Shown: one piece after another, positions 27,601 through 36,736 of the stretch
Layout of the letters: each line of letters opens with the position of its first letter
Numbering within the stretch: position 1 is the stretch's first letter
The notes under the pieces: generated by a model
Databases searched by the model: none
Seen by the model: the letters and a program-made list of their open reading frames with translations, nothing else
Told to the model about the DNA's origin: nothing
NCBI GenBank assembly: GCA_015665415.1
Contig: JADFAE010000007.1
Coordinates: forward strand, 124,001 to 188,000
Direction of reading: 5' to 3'
Length of the DNA: 64,000 nucleotides
Origin: Roseobacter sp.
GTDB taxonomy: Bacteria > Pseudomonadota > Alphaproteobacteria > Rhodobacterales > Rhodobacteraceae
Made by a program: the position numbers and the translations under genes

Positions 27601-30600
27601 TGGCGGTGGCGGTCAGGGTGTCGCTGGAGCTGCCGGAATCGCCCAGAGAGGAGGTCAGATCGCCACTGGTATTGACAAAACTGCCGCCCACTGTGGCCTT
27701 GACGTCCACCGCGACGGTGCAGCTGGCCCCGGCACTGGTGCTGCCGCCGGTATAGGACAGCGTGCTGGTATTGGTCACGGCGGTGATCGTGCCGCCGGTG
27801 CAGGTGGTGCTGGCATTGGCGGGGCTGGCCACAACCAGGCCCGATGGCAGGGTGTTGCTGAAATCCAGGCCGCTGGCCGCCAGGGCTGCAGCGCTGTTGT
27901 CGATGGTGAATGTCACAGTGCTGGTGCCGCCCTGATCAACCGTTGCCGGGGAGAAACTCTGGGTGAAACCGGGGGCAGGTTCGACGGTGAAGCTGGCGGT
28001 GGTGGCGGCGGCGACAACAGTGCCGCCCTCGGTCAGGCTGGCGGAGGTGATGTCATAGCTGCCCGCAGTGGCCGGACTGGGCAGTTGCACCACCAGATCA
28101 AGGCTGCAGCTGTCGCTGGGCGCCAGGGAGGCGCCAGAGAGGGTCAGCAGGCTGGAGCCGGTGAGGCTGGACCCTGCACCGCAGAGATCGCTGCCGGTGC
28201 CCGAGGTGACGGTCATGCCGGAAATCACCGCATCGAGATCGGTGCTGAAGCGCAGGTCCGACAGGGTGGCGCTGGTATCGGTATTGGTGATCACATAGGT
28301 CAGCGTGCTGCTGCCGCCACTTGCCAGGGCGCTGTCGGCGAGGCTGGCGGTAAAGCTGGGCAGATCAAAGCTGCTGACGGTGAGCGCCGCCGAGGTGGCA
28401 GGGCCGGTGACGGCCAATCCGCTGGCGGTGCCGGTCAGGCTGCTGGTATCGCCGGAATGGGTCTCGGCGCTGGCGCCTGCGGGCACCACTTGGGTCACGC
28501 TGAAGCTGCAGCTGGCACCGGCAGCAAGGCTGCCACCACTAAAGCTGAGGGGCGAGGTGCCGCTGATTGCGGAGCCGGATCCGCAGATATCGGAGAGGCT
28601 GCCGGAGCTGGAGGTGAGACCTGAGAGCTGCGCATCCAGATCATCGCTAAAGGCCAGAGCGCTGAGCGCATGGCTGCTGCTGAGATTGGTCAGCGTATAG
28701 TCGACACTGACGCTGCCGCCGGGGGCGGTGGGGCTGCTGGCATAGGATTTGCTCAGCGAGATCAACTCCCCCTCGACCAAAAGATTGGCCACGATGGGAT
28801 CCAGGGTCACCGCATTGCCGTCCAGCTGCGCCGAGAGGCTGGAGGTGGTTGTCCCATAGGTGCCATCTGCTGCGCCGAGGGGCACCACCACATCCAGATC
28901 GATGGTGCAGGTTGTTGTCGGCAGGACCTCTAGATTGAGGAAGATGAGAAAGGTTGTGCCGCTGCCCGAAGCAGAGCCACCGCAATTGTCGAACACCGCC
29001 GTGGAGGCATCTACCGCCCCCAGGCCGGAGAGCGGGGTGGAGAGGCTTTCGGTGAAAAGGGTGATGTCATAGGTGGCGGCGGCATCGGGGTTTTGCAGGC
29101 TGTAGCTCAGCCTGATGGTCTCGCCGGGCAGGGCCGAGCTGGGGGCAAAACTCTTGGAGGTCACCAGCGGTTCGGCCGCCAGCACCTGCAAATCATCGCT
29201 GCTCGCGGGGACTGTCAGGGCTTCGCCGCCCGCTGTGCCGGCGAGGCTGGAGCTGGTATTGGTATAGGTGCCGTTGCTGGCCCCGGCGGGAATGGCGACG
29301 CTCATCACGATCTCGCAGCTGGCCCCGGGGGCCAGGCTGCCGCCACTATAGCTCAGCAGCGTATCGCCGGCCGAGAGCGCCGGGCTGCCGCCGCAGCTGT
29401 CGCTCACGGTGCTGAAGCTGGCCCCGGACAAAAAAGTGGTCAGATCATCGCTAAAGCTGAGGCCAGTGGCGGTATTGGGCGATTCCGCCTCGCTGGCGAG
29501 GGCGAAGGTCAGGGTGGCGCTGTCGCCGGCACCGATCACGGATTCGGTGAATTCCTTGACAAAGCTGAGATTGGCGCCGCCTTCCACCTGCAGGGTGGCG
29601 CTGGCGCCCAGGGTGACCACCGATCCGCCATTGACGGTGGAGTTTACGTCCCCGGTGGTGAAATCATAATCGCCCGGTGTGGCATCGGAGGCAACGCTGA
29701 GCACCAGATCAAAACTGCAGCTGTCGCCGGCGGCCAGAACCCCATCGGTGAGGGTAAAGGCCCAGGTATCCGTATCGACAAAGGTCTGGGCAAATGTACT
29801 GCCAGCGCCGCAGTCGCCCGCTGTGGGCAGGGTATTGATGGTGACATCATTGCCGCCGGTGATATCGGTGATGATGTCACTGAAGGTCACGTCGCTGAGG
29901 GCAAAGCTCGCGTTGGGATTGGTGAGCGTATAGCGCAGGGTGCCACTGCCGCCCGGGGCCACCGGATTGTCGATGACACTCTTGCTGAGGCTGGCGCCCT
30001 GGCCGCCATCGCCCAGGATGCGCAGATCGGCCGTGGCGGTGCCGCCGGTATAGGGGTTGCCGCCGATATCGGCCGTCAGCGCGCTGGTGGTATTGGTGTA
30101 ATCCCCGGTGGTGGCCGCGGCGGGCGTCAGCAGGGTGACGTCAAAGCTGCAGCTCTCGCTTGAGGCCAATGAGGCGCCAGCAAGGGTCAGACTGCCGGAG
30201 CCGGTCAGGGTTGATCCGGCTCCGCAGAACCCGTCGGCGGGCAGGCTGGTGGCAACCAACCCGCTGAGCATGGCATCGAGATCATCGGTGAAGGCAATAT
30301 TGGTGGCGGCGCTGTCGCGGCTGGTGTTCTGCAGATCAAAGCTGAGGGTCACATTTTGCGACAGGCCCACCTGGGTCAGCGAAAAGCTCTTGGAGAAATT
30401 GATCTCGCTGGGGGTGGGGGCTTCGACCACCAGGGTGCCGGTGCCGGTGACCTGGCTGCTGGAGAAGTTGGAGAAGGTCGAAAACAGGGTGCTGGTGGCG
30501 ATCTGATCGCCCAGGCTCAGCGCTTCGACATCAACGGTGATGGTACAGCTGGCCCCGGCCGTCACCGCCAGACTATCGGCATCGATATTGTCACCGCCGG

Positions 30601-31264
30601 AAGCGGCCACAACCGTGCCGCCGCAGCTGTTGCTGATATTTGCCGGGGTGGTGAGCGCCAGCCCGCTGGGCAAGGTTTCGTCGAAACTGGCGGCGAGGAT
30701 GTTGAGCCCACCACCGGTATTGTCGATGGTATAGGTCAGGGTGCTGATATCGCCGGGATTGACGGTGCTGGGCGAGAAGCTGTGGGAAAACACTGGGGTC
30801 GGCAGGCTGACGATCAGATCATCCGTGGCACTGCCGCTGTTGCCCTGCGAGGAGGTCAGATCGCCGGTCGTCAGCGTGTGCGTGGCCACGGTGCTGGAGG
30901 TCACCGGCAGGGTGATGGTGCAGCTCTCGCTGGCGCCCAACCGTCCTTCCGTCAGGCTCAGGCTGGTCCCGCCGGAGGTGGCGGTGAAAGTACCGCTACA
31001 GCTGTTGGACTGGCTGCCTGCGGCCACGGTAACACCGGTGGGCAGGGTGGCGCTGAAGGTGAGATCGCTGGCGGTGCTGGCGGAGGTTTCGGTGAGGGTA
31101 AAGATCAGGCTGGTGTTGTTGCCCGTCGTGACTGTGTCCGGGGAAAAGACCGCCGTGAATGTCGGCGCCGATTGGGCCCTGGCAAGACCTGGGATCAGAC
31201 CCGACATCAGGATCAGAAAAGACGCAAGGAACAGATTGGAAAAAGGGCGCAACAGGCTGGTCAT
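24689..31264 (-). CDS. Giant autotransporter with DUF11-like repeat passenger
   Basis: A 2191-aa surface protein. A signal peptide ending LARAQS is followed by nine repeats of about 110-140 aa, each opening like LSKSVxxxPVAPGGSGTLxYTLTN with a cysteine pair (DUF11-like, Ig-type). Then come an Ig-like domain (VTVTFSESVTGLADSDFSI), a calcium-binding thrombospondin-3-like stretch (DGDGVPDSLESSSADRDGDG) and Calx-beta-type domains. The C-terminus of about 300 aa is an outer-membrane beta-barrel ending in ...RLEF, preceded by a helical linker. Architecture is type Va secretion with an adhesin-like passenger. The ATG at 31262-31264 is chosen for the signal peptide; the frame opens earlier at 31369. 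Confidence 0.85.
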   Translation of the reverse strand: MTSLLRPFSNLFLASFLILMSGLIPGLARAQSAPTFTAVFSPDTVTTGNNTSLIFTLTETSASTASDLTFSATLPTGVTVAAGSQSNSCSGTFTATSGGTSLSLTEGRLGASESCTITLPVTSSTVATHTLTTGDLTSSQGNSGSATDDLIVSLPTPVFSHSFSPSTVNPGDISTLTYTIDNTGGGLNILAASFDETLPSGLALTTPANISNSCGGTVVAASGGDNIDADSLAVTAGASCTITVDVEALSLGDQIATSTLFSTFSNFSSSQVTGTGTLVVEAPTPSEINFSKSFSLTQVGLSQNVTLSFDLQNTSRDSAATNIAFTDDLDAMLSGLVATSLPADGFCGAGSTLTGSGSLTLAGASLASSESCSFDVTLLTPAAATTGDYTNTTSALTADIGGNPYTGGTATADLRILGDGGQGASLSKSVIDNPVAPGGSGTLRYTLTNPNASFALSDVTFSDIITDITGGNDVTINTLPTAGDCGAGSTFAQTFVDTDTWAFTLTDGVLAAGDSCSFDLVLSVASDATPGDYDFTTGDVNSTVNGGSVVTLGASATLQVEGGANLSFVKEFTESVIGAGDSATLTFALASEAESPNTATGLSFSDDLTTFLSGASFSTVSDSCGGSPALSAGDTLLSYSGGSLAPGASCEIVMSVAIPAGASNGTYTNTSSSLAGTAGGEALTVPASSDDLQVLAAEPLVTSKSFAPSSALPGETIRLSYSLQNPDAAATYDITLFTESLSTPLSGLGAVDASTAVFDNCGGSASGSGTTFLIFLNLEVLPTTTCTIDLDVVVPLGAADGTYGTTTSSLSAQLDGNAVTLDPIVANLLVEGELISLSKSYASSPTAPGGSVSVDYTLTNLSSSHALSALAFSDDLDAQLSGLTSSSGSLSDICGSGSAISGTSPLSFSGGSLAAGASCSFSVTQVVPAGASAETHSGDTSSLTGTASGLAVTGPATSAALTVSSFDLPSFTASLADSALASGGSSTLTYVITNTDTSATLSDLRFSTDLDAVISGMTVTSGTGSDLCGAGSSLTGSSLLTLSGASLAPSDSCSLDLVVQLPSPATAGSYDITSASLTEGGTVVAAATTASFTVEPAPGFTQSFSPATVDQGGTSTVTFTIDNSAAALAASGLDFSNTLPSGLVVASPANASTTCTGGTITAVTNTSTLSYTGGSTSAGASCTVAVDVKATVGGSFVNTSGDLTSSLGDSGSSSDTLTATATSVSLDQDPITTANESAVSFTFANAEVGASYSYGLSSSGGGTTVTGSGTVSSSSEQISGLDVSGLGDGTVTLAVGMTGSLGHAAPVINDTATKDTDRPSVTLSGPSDAQSHAFSVTVTFSESVTGLADSDFSIDGGTATALTGSGTSYTLTVSPDHDGTLTISLPLDAAVNGSGNGNSASSAIEVTADLTGTPDPSPEPDADGDGVPDSLESSSADRDGDGIVDSADYDPQGYFYCEDDGRILSGGGITVTGDSGSNSSVGTANNITIVRDGSTGEYQWFALVPGTYSVAYSYPSTGVASTARLSSGSIDVTTLLPSNPAVLGSTEVGSTGVLADASLAANPVFYDTFVIEAGDPDVLANNIPMTNCQINAVTVSASDTGAEANGGATDSVSFTVSQDLVSAQDSVISYTLGGTATSGTDYTAPSGSVTILTGDTSAVVDLPVLEDGLIEGDETVTLTLTAVTSGAADVALSTTPADLTGSTTLFDDDSAVISVTNDDLTASESGNDTAAMSFVLLGQPTADVQLDFAGDAQCNVSPASLTFTSGTYDTSQSLTITAIDDDVVEGSHSCQPTVTVSSGDAGFDGFALTLSAVTVTDDLIDQIREPLTEILKNDLEQTVRNQQRHFSTIAKGALSRLQAGAAGLGCGTLSSFDIDGSLNIQGGTGQSDGTFGYDVYNCASGSRQILAGSFSLTRSESIGTQALVQFSQQRERFLSEQDLRGRFWGGYLSRTNVTGLADGSINGFGVNGGVYGARQLGDGLFLDYYAAGAVGHHRFDLSFATTTTPIQADGSYDYAALFGGIALSGQHQLDRLRITPRVGLDLAIARASDADVTATQLSQTDTGSIDIPDFDGSRIFAEIEFSGFGNSAEADPRGVQTSLALTPRLICETSSYDSSLGCGLGLGFAHELFNPLTGLSYRFEIDYETVNDSDRLSANFHRERRFANDRGAVVTRLSMPNSDALKIEHGVRLEF

Positions 31265-31562
31265 GGAGGATCCCGAAAAGTCAGAGGTCTTTGAGAATAT
31301 CGTGATGTTTGTCCGGGGCATCCCGCACAGGTTGGCGCCACGGTAGGGGGAGCCAAGCCTCTGCGGCAACGGCGAATTTTCAAAACATTAAATTTTTTGA
31401 CAACTGTCACAGATTGGCCATTTTTTGCCGATGCAGTTGCGATGTTCCCGTATAAAGAGAGCTTAGCGCCAGGTAATCACCTGATTTCAATCTGCGTTTG
31501 GGCCCAAAGCTGACCTAGCGGCAGGGGAGGCCGGATCGGATCGGATTTTGTCGCCGCGTCTC
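31265..31562. other. AT-rich upstream region of the autotransporter gene
   Basis: A 298-bp gap holding no gene. It carries an AT-rich patch (31375-31440) and a short inverted repeat TGACA-AC-TGTCA around 31398-31410, a plausible promoter/operator area for the minus-strand autotransporter gene. Confidence 0.35.
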
Positions 31563-34500
31563 TCAGCGCTGGCGGCGAATCCGATAGAGCTGCCCGACGG
31601 CAAAATCGCCCGCAATCCGGGTCTCCTGACCATCGGGCCAGCGGATCTGCAGGGCCTCGACCTGGTGGCTGTCGCCGAGGCCAAAATGGGCCCGGGCGGC
31701 ATCATAGCTCATGAAGCCGCCGCCCAGCTGCAGCTCGCGGCTCTGGCGACTGCCATCGGCCATCTCCAGGGTGAGACGGGCGCCGATGCCATCATGGTTG
31801 CCGTGCAGATCCTGCAGCTGCACCACGATCCCGCGCCGCTGGCTGTTGTTGCGAAACGCCACCAGCGGGCCATTGACCGGATGGGTCACCAGATCCAGAT
31901 CGCCATCGCCATCCATATCAAACTGGGTGGCGGCGGCGGTCATCAGGTAATCCTCCAGCCCGGCCGGTCCCGAGGCCTCGGCAAAGCTGCCATCGCCCTG
32001 GTTGCGAAAGAACAGGTTGGAGGGGGAGACCTCATTGGGCACCCAGGTGCCATTGACGATATAGAGATCCTGCCAGCCGTCCTGGTCGAAATCCGCCACC
32101 TTGGTGTCCCAGCTCCAGCCGCCGACCTCGAGCCCGCGCGCCGCAGCGCTGTCCCTGTAGCGGTCTCCCTGCCACTCCAGCAGCACATTGGCCCGCAGGA
32201 TCTGGGGATGGCTGAGGGCAATTTCTGCCGCCAATGGCTGGCGGCTGGGTTTGAAATGCACCGCGCAATAGGCCCGCGGCAGCGCCTGGCTGGCGGGGAT
32301 CAGGGCGCAGAGGCTGGCATCGCGTTTCTGAATGGCCAGATCCTTGATCAGCATCGCCTTGCACTGGGCCGCCAGATCGCCGCTCAGCTCTTGGCAGCGG
32401 GCGGCATAAGACGGATCAAAGCGGTTGCCAGAGCGGTACCAGCGCTTGATCTCCATGTTCTGCAGGCAGGTCGCCTTGGCTTCCGGATCCTGGATGACGT
32501 CGCAATATTGCCCCAGGGGCTGCATCTTCAACCGCTCAGAGACCCCCGAAGAGCGCCCGGCGATCTGCGCCAGATAGATCTCGGGGCGACCATCATTGAA
32601 CAGATCGGCGGTGCTCACTGCCATGGTGGTGGTGGTGGTATGGGGGATCAGCCCCTCGGGCTGGGTCAGCATGGTCAGGCCGCCTGCGCCATCGCCGCGA
32701 TAGAAGTAATCGGGAATGTCGAAATCATTGCCGATGATCAGATCCTGCGCCCCGTCGCCGTCAAAATCGCTGACCAGCACCGACAGGGTCTCGCCGGGGA
32801 TGCCGGGCAGGTCACGATACTGGCTGCCATCCAGGGTGCCGCCGGGATTAAAGATCACCCGGTTGCGCGATTCCTCACCGGGAATGCGCCGGTACCAGCC
32901 CGCCGCCCAGTTGCCCAGGGCCAGATCGAGATAGCCGTCGCCATCAAGATCGCCAAAGCTGAGCCCCAGGGTCAGCGGCGTATCGGCGCGGTTCTGCACC
33001 CTGCGCAGCGGGCTGTCACCAAAGCGCCCCTGATGGTTGCGCCACCAGGAATTGCCCTGGCCATAGCTGGTGAAGAACAGATCCAGCCAGCCATCATTGT
33101 CGATATCCACCAGGGCTGCATTGAACACCGCCAGATCCGCCAAAGGGCCCAGATCCAGCTTGACGCGCAAGAACTGCCCGGCGCCGTCGTTTTCATAAAG
33201 ATAGAGCCCGGCCTGGGTGGAGGCCACGGCCAGATCGATGTCGCCATCGCGGTCGAAATCGCCCGAGGCCAGGCTGCGCCCTTCCCAGAAGGGGGGCCAC
33301 ATGTCGCGCATGGAGAATTCCAGCGGCTTGTCGATGCCGATGCGGGTGGCCTCCAGGCGGGTAAACAGCGTCTCGGCAGGCGGCGAGGGTGGAGCCAGGG
33401 GCTGGCTGCTGATCTGTATCTCGGCGACATCAGCGCTGAGGATCTGCGGCAGTGGCGCGGGATCTGCCTGGGCTGTGTCCAGCGTCGCGGCCTGGGCAGC
33501 CCCCCAGAACAGCCCGGAAGCGGGGGGCGGGGCCGGGCGCGCCTCGCTGTGCAGCAACATCTCCAGGGCGCGTTGGCTTTGCCAGTGGTGATAGCCCTGG
33601 GCCCCCAGTCCGGCCAGCACGCCCAGGGCGGCAATCGACGCCGCCATCAGGGCGGCCAGGCGCAGCCCCAGCATCTGGTGAATGATAAAGAAGGAATAGA
33701 TCGAAAAGCTGCCAAGGCAGATCAGCAGCGCCATGACATAGCCCTGGGCCAGTCCACTGGCGATCAGCACCCCACAGAGCACCACGTCAAAGCCCATCGG
33801 CACCGGCAGGAACAGCCCCACCAGGGCAATCAGCACCAGCAGCCCCAGCCCAAAGGGCAGCCCGGTGATCAGATCCGGTGGCAGCAGCGTCGCCACCAGG
33901 GCACCAAGAAAACCGGCCAGCAGCATCAGGGGCACTGTCAGGCGCAGGATATACCAGAGATTTCCAAGATAGGCGCGCGCCACCGCCAGGGTGGCCGCGA
34001 TCACCCCCTCTGGCGAGGGGCTGTCTGATGCCAACTCGGCAGCGCTCCAGGGCTGTGGCAACTGTTCGGGGGGCTGAACCTGCCGCTGATCCGGGCCCAG
34101 GACACGGCAGATCAGCGGCACCAGCCCCAGGATCACCACCAGGCTGAGGAAGATCTTGGCCAGCACCATGTAAAAGGGCAGCAGGCTGAACAACATGGTC
34201 AGCACCACAAAGTTCAGACTGGGCGAGGCCACCATCGCCGCCAGCGCTGTCTCGACCCGCATCCCCGAGGCATAAAGCCCGCGGCCGATGGGAGCGGCGC
34301 AATTGGCGCAGACCCCAAGCGGCGTGCCAATGAACAGCCCCAAAAGCGCATTGGCCAGCGGGCTGGCAAAGGCGCGCTGGCGCAGTTGCGCCAGCAGGGT
34401 CATGAACCCAGCGGCAAAGAGAATGCCAAATGTCATCCCCTGTTTGTTGGTATAAAGCCAGTTCAGGGTGGAATAGATCACCCGCTCCGGGATCGACATG

Positions 34501-34730
34501 GTCTCGTTCAGGGCAAAGCGCGCCTCAAAGCTCAAGGGATCCTCGAGCTGGATGGCCCCGGACATCATCAGTTTTTCATTCAGCGCCGGATAGCGCGAGC
34601 CTGTCCAGAACAGGGCGCAGAGCAGCGCCAGGATCGCCAGGGAGATCCCCAGGCGCAGAGGACTGGGCAGAGGTTGGCGCAGATGGGTCTGGTCGGAGGG
34701 GGCGGGCATGCGCAAAGGGTTTGCTCTCAT
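31563..34730 (-). CDS. Permease fused to VCBS/FG-GAP repeats and ASPIC/UnbV domain
   Basis: A 1055-aa fusion. Residues 20-390 form a multi-helix membrane domain resembling the ArsP/DUF318 permease group, with a cysteine-bearing loop GVCANCAAPIGRG. From about 440 onward six FG-GAP/VCBS calcium-binding repeats follow (DFDRDGDIDLAV, DIDNDGWLDLFF, DLDGDGYLDLAL and others). They are interrupted by a six-cysteine insert, and the protein ends in an ASPIC/UnbV module (FGLGDSHQVEALQIRWPDG). The beta-propeller part would face the periplasm or surface. The ATG at 34728-34730 is chosen. The domain joining looks genuine: one uninterrupted frame with a proline-rich linker. Substrate unknown. Confidence 0.78.
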   Translation of the reverse strand: MRANPLRMPAPSDQTHLRQPLPSPLRLGISLAILALLCALFWTGSRYPALNEKLMMSGAIQLEDPLSFEARFALNETMSIPERVIYSTLNWLYTNKQGMTFGILFAAGFMTLLAQLRQRAFASPLANALLGLFIGTPLGVCANCAAPIGRGLYASGMRVETALAAMVASPSLNFVVLTMLFSLLPFYMVLAKIFLSLVVILGLVPLICRVLGPDQRQVQPPEQLPQPWSAAELASDSPSPEGVIAATLAVARAYLGNLWYILRLTVPLMLLAGFLGALVATLLPPDLITGLPFGLGLLVLIALVGLFLPVPMGFDVVLCGVLIASGLAQGYVMALLICLGSFSIYSFFIIHQMLGLRLAALMAASIAALGVLAGLGAQGYHHWQSQRALEMLLHSEARPAPPPASGLFWGAAQAATLDTAQADPAPLPQILSADVAEIQISSQPLAPPSPPAETLFTRLEATRIGIDKPLEFSMRDMWPPFWEGRSLASGDFDRDGDIDLAVASTQAGLYLYENDGAGQFLRVKLDLGPLADLAVFNAALVDIDNDGWLDLFFTSYGQGNSWWRNHQGRFGDSPLRRVQNRADTPLTLGLSFGDLDGDGYLDLALGNWAAGWYRRIPGEESRNRVIFNPGGTLDGSQYRDLPGIPGETLSVLVSDFDGDGAQDLIIGNDFDIPDYFYRGDGAGGLTMLTQPEGLIPHTTTTTMAVSTADLFNDGRPEIYLAQIAGRSSGVSERLKMQPLGQYCDVIQDPEAKATCLQNMEIKRWYRSGNRFDPSYAARCQELSGDLAAQCKAMLIKDLAIQKRDASLCALIPASQALPRAYCAVHFKPSRQPLAAEIALSHPQILRANVLLEWQGDRYRDSAAARGLEVGGWSWDTKVADFDQDGWQDLYIVNGTWVPNEVSPSNLFFRNQGDGSFAEASGPAGLEDYLMTAAATQFDMDGDGDLDLVTHPVNGPLVAFRNNSQRRGIVVQLQDLHGNHDGIGARLTLEMADGSRQSRELQLGGGFMSYDAARAHFGLGDSHQVEALQIRWPDGQETRIAGDFAVGQLYRIRRQR

Positions 34731-34994
34731 GGATAGGCTCTCGGGGATCTGGTGCCCAGGTCCGGCACCCGCGGTCTGATGGCGGTTTTGCCGCCAAGCT
34801 AGAACCGGCAGCGCCGCTTGCCAAGCCACAACAGGGGCTGGCGCCGCGAGCGAGGCGCTGGCCTGCAGGCCCCCAGTCAGATCAGATCCAGACAGATCCC
34901 GTCAGATCAGACCCTGTTCAGGCCAGAAGGGGCGACAAGGCTCCGCGCCTTGCCAACCCCGCCCTTTGCGACTGTTTTTGAGTGTTGCGGCTGA

Positions 34995-36320
34995 TCACTG
35001 CGACTGCAGGCGGGTTTCCAGCTCTGAAATCCGCCGGGTCAGCTGTTCGATCTGCAAATCTGCGGCATCCCGCTCTGCCATCCGGGTATTCAGCTGTTCG
35101 ATATAGATATGGGCGGTCTCCAGCTCATTGAGCATCCGCAGCAGTTTCTGCGAGACATTGACCGGAATGCCGGGGCCGGTTGGGCCAACGGCGGGCAGAT
35201 GTTTGTCTTCCCACATCGCGGCGGCATGCGCTTCGATCGAGGGCACCTGATAAATTTCGGGGTCAAACACCGCGTCACAGGGATCGGCCACGGTACAGAC
35301 ACCGCCGCCGCCGGTGGTGATCAGATTGCCGGGGATGATCATATTGCCGTCGTCAAAGAGCTCCAGTTCAGCGTCGCCGGTGCCGGCAAAGGACAGCCGG
35401 AAGGTGCCATCTTTGAGGACCATTTTGAGATCGGGGCCGACATTGGAGGTATCCGACAGGGTGACGGTGGCCTCGCCGGCATTGGTGACCATCAGACTGC
35501 CGCCGCCTGAGGCGATGATATTGCCGCCCGTGGTTGCGCTGCCACGGCTTGCGGTAATATTGCCGCCCCCCGAGGCGGTGATATTGCCCGTGACCGGGGT
35601 CGCGGCGATGTCCGTTGCGCTCCGGGTGGCCGTGACATTGCCGTCATTGGACACTGTGATATCGCCGCGGACGTCCAATCTTGCCGTTGGGGATGGCGTG
35701 CCCAGGCCGATATTGCCGCTGGCTGCAATATAGACAGAATCGTCCGGAGCCCCGGGCTTGATCCGGAAGGGCAAGTTGCTGCTATTGGTGACGTCACGGA
35801 TAAAGAAATTGGTCTCATTGCCGGATATATCCCAGGTCTGCGGGGCAAAGCCGGAGGAGCCGTCCTGCTGCAGACGCAGGCTAGGGCTGTTGCCCTGGAC
35901 CATATGCAGATCGACAACCGGGGTGCTGGTGCCAACGCCAATTCGTCCAGCGCTATCGACATAGAGCGTATGAGAGGGGGTATTCGCCTCAACGGTAAAG
36001 GGGATTTTGCCATTGGTGATGTCATCGATGGAGAATTTATTGGCACCGCCATTGCCGCTGTCATTGGCGGTCAGCTGCCAGTCATTATTGGGGAAACTGC
36101 CGGTGCTGGAGGTGTCATCGAATTTGAGGCGCAGGTTGTTTTCCTTCAGGCGAATGGTGTCAAAGCCAAAGCTTTCGCTGCTGGCGCAGTCAATGCCGAC
36201 ACAGAGGCTGCCCTGTACGATCTGGTCCGTGGCAACCACATCGGCGGCCTGGGCGGCACCGGCGATCAGGCCCAAAGCACTGACACCAGACATGAGGGAG
36301 AGATTGAAAAAATGTCGCAT
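34995..36320 (-). CDS. Secreted tail-fibre-like protein with C-terminal coiled coil
   Basis: A 441-aa protein with a signal peptide (cleavage after GAAQA). Its beta-rich body contains phrases common in tail-fibre/endosialidase-chaperone-type proteins (LYVDSAGRIGVGTSTPVVDL, IPGNLITTGGG). The body has glycine-rich repeats (NITASGGG, about 250-275). The conserved end module (VPSIEAHAAAMWEDKHLPAVG) leads into a coiled coil. AGGA lies 5 bases before the ATG. It is paralogous to the next gene upstream, which lacks the glycine-rich insert. Probably a trimeric secreted or surface protein; function unknown. Confidence 0.72.
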   Translation of the reverse strand: MRHFFNLSLMSGVSALGLIAGAAQAADVVATDQIVQGSLCVGIDCASSESFGFDTIRLKENNLRLKFDDTSSTGSFPNNDWQLTANDSGNGGANKFSIDDITNGKIPFTVEANTPSHTLYVDSAGRIGVGTSTPVVDLHMVQGNSPSLRLQQDGSSGFAPQTWDISGNETNFFIRDVTNSSNLPFRIKPGAPDDSVYIAASGNIGLGTPSPTARLDVRGDITVSNDGNVTATRSATDIAATPVTGNITASGGGNITASRGSATTGGNIIASGGGSLMVTNAGEATVTLSDTSNVGPDLKMVLKDGTFRLSFAGTGDAELELFDDGNMIIPGNLITTGGGGVCTVADPCDAVFDPEIYQVPSIEAHAAAMWEDKHLPAVGPTGPGIPVNVSQKLLRMLNELETAHIYIEQLNTRMAERDAADLQIEQLTRRISELETRLQSQ

Positions 36321-36397
36321 GAAATTCCTGTTCCGTAATGCGGCGCAGCCTTGATCTGGGCGCAGTTTTCTGAATCGCCTGGGGACATCAATTTATT

Positions 36398-36435
36398 GGC
36401 CCGTACAGATGGCCTGTACAAAAACGGCCTGTACA
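36398..36435 (+). repeat. Three GGCC(C/T)GTACA direct repeats
   Basis: GGCCCGTACA (36398), GGCCTGTACA (36411) and GGCCTGTACA (36426) lie 78-115 bp upstream of the start of the 441-aa gene. Each contains the palindrome GTAC. They could be operator sites for that minus-strand gene. The rest of the 36321-36736 gap holds no other gene. Confidence 0.5.
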
Positions 36436-36630
36436 AATCGATTGAGCGGCTCCCCCGGCTTTGCCCGGCAGGCTACGGGGAAAAGACAAAAAATCTAAGC
36501 GGTTTTTCCACCTTGGAGTGGTTTTTTTCTCACGTTTCATCCCTAGGGAGATCCTGGCCCGGGGTCAAATTGCAGCAGAGGCGCTGACAGAGCCGCCAGA
36601 ACAGGCGGGACCAAAGGAGGATCTGATGAC

Positions 36631-36661
36631 AAAAAAGCGCGCACCCCGGGGCACGCGCTTT
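36631..36661 (-). terminator. Rho-independent terminator after the 372-aa secreted protein gene
   Basis: An AAAGCGCG/CGCGCTTT stem with a GC-rich loop. On the minus strand it is followed by six T. It lies about 75 bp beyond the stop of the 372-aa gene and separates the two paralogues into independent transcripts. Confidence 0.75.
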
Positions 36662-36736
36662 CTCTTTGTTGGGATCAGGACTTTGGCAGGATCGATTGCT
36701 GCGCCTGGGTCAAAAGCCCGCGCAGCCGCCGCGCTG

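Noticed and set aside
25478-28624. Very long open frame (1048 codons) on the plus strand
   Set aside because: It is antisense to the autotransporter repeats; the glycine/alanine-rich, low-complexity product is a mirror of third-position GC bias and has no start signal or family features.
34876-34911. GTCAGATCAGA repeated at 34876 and 34901
   Set aside because: Short, two copies only, in a small gap with no gene-proximal logic; could be chance in a CAGATC-rich stretch.
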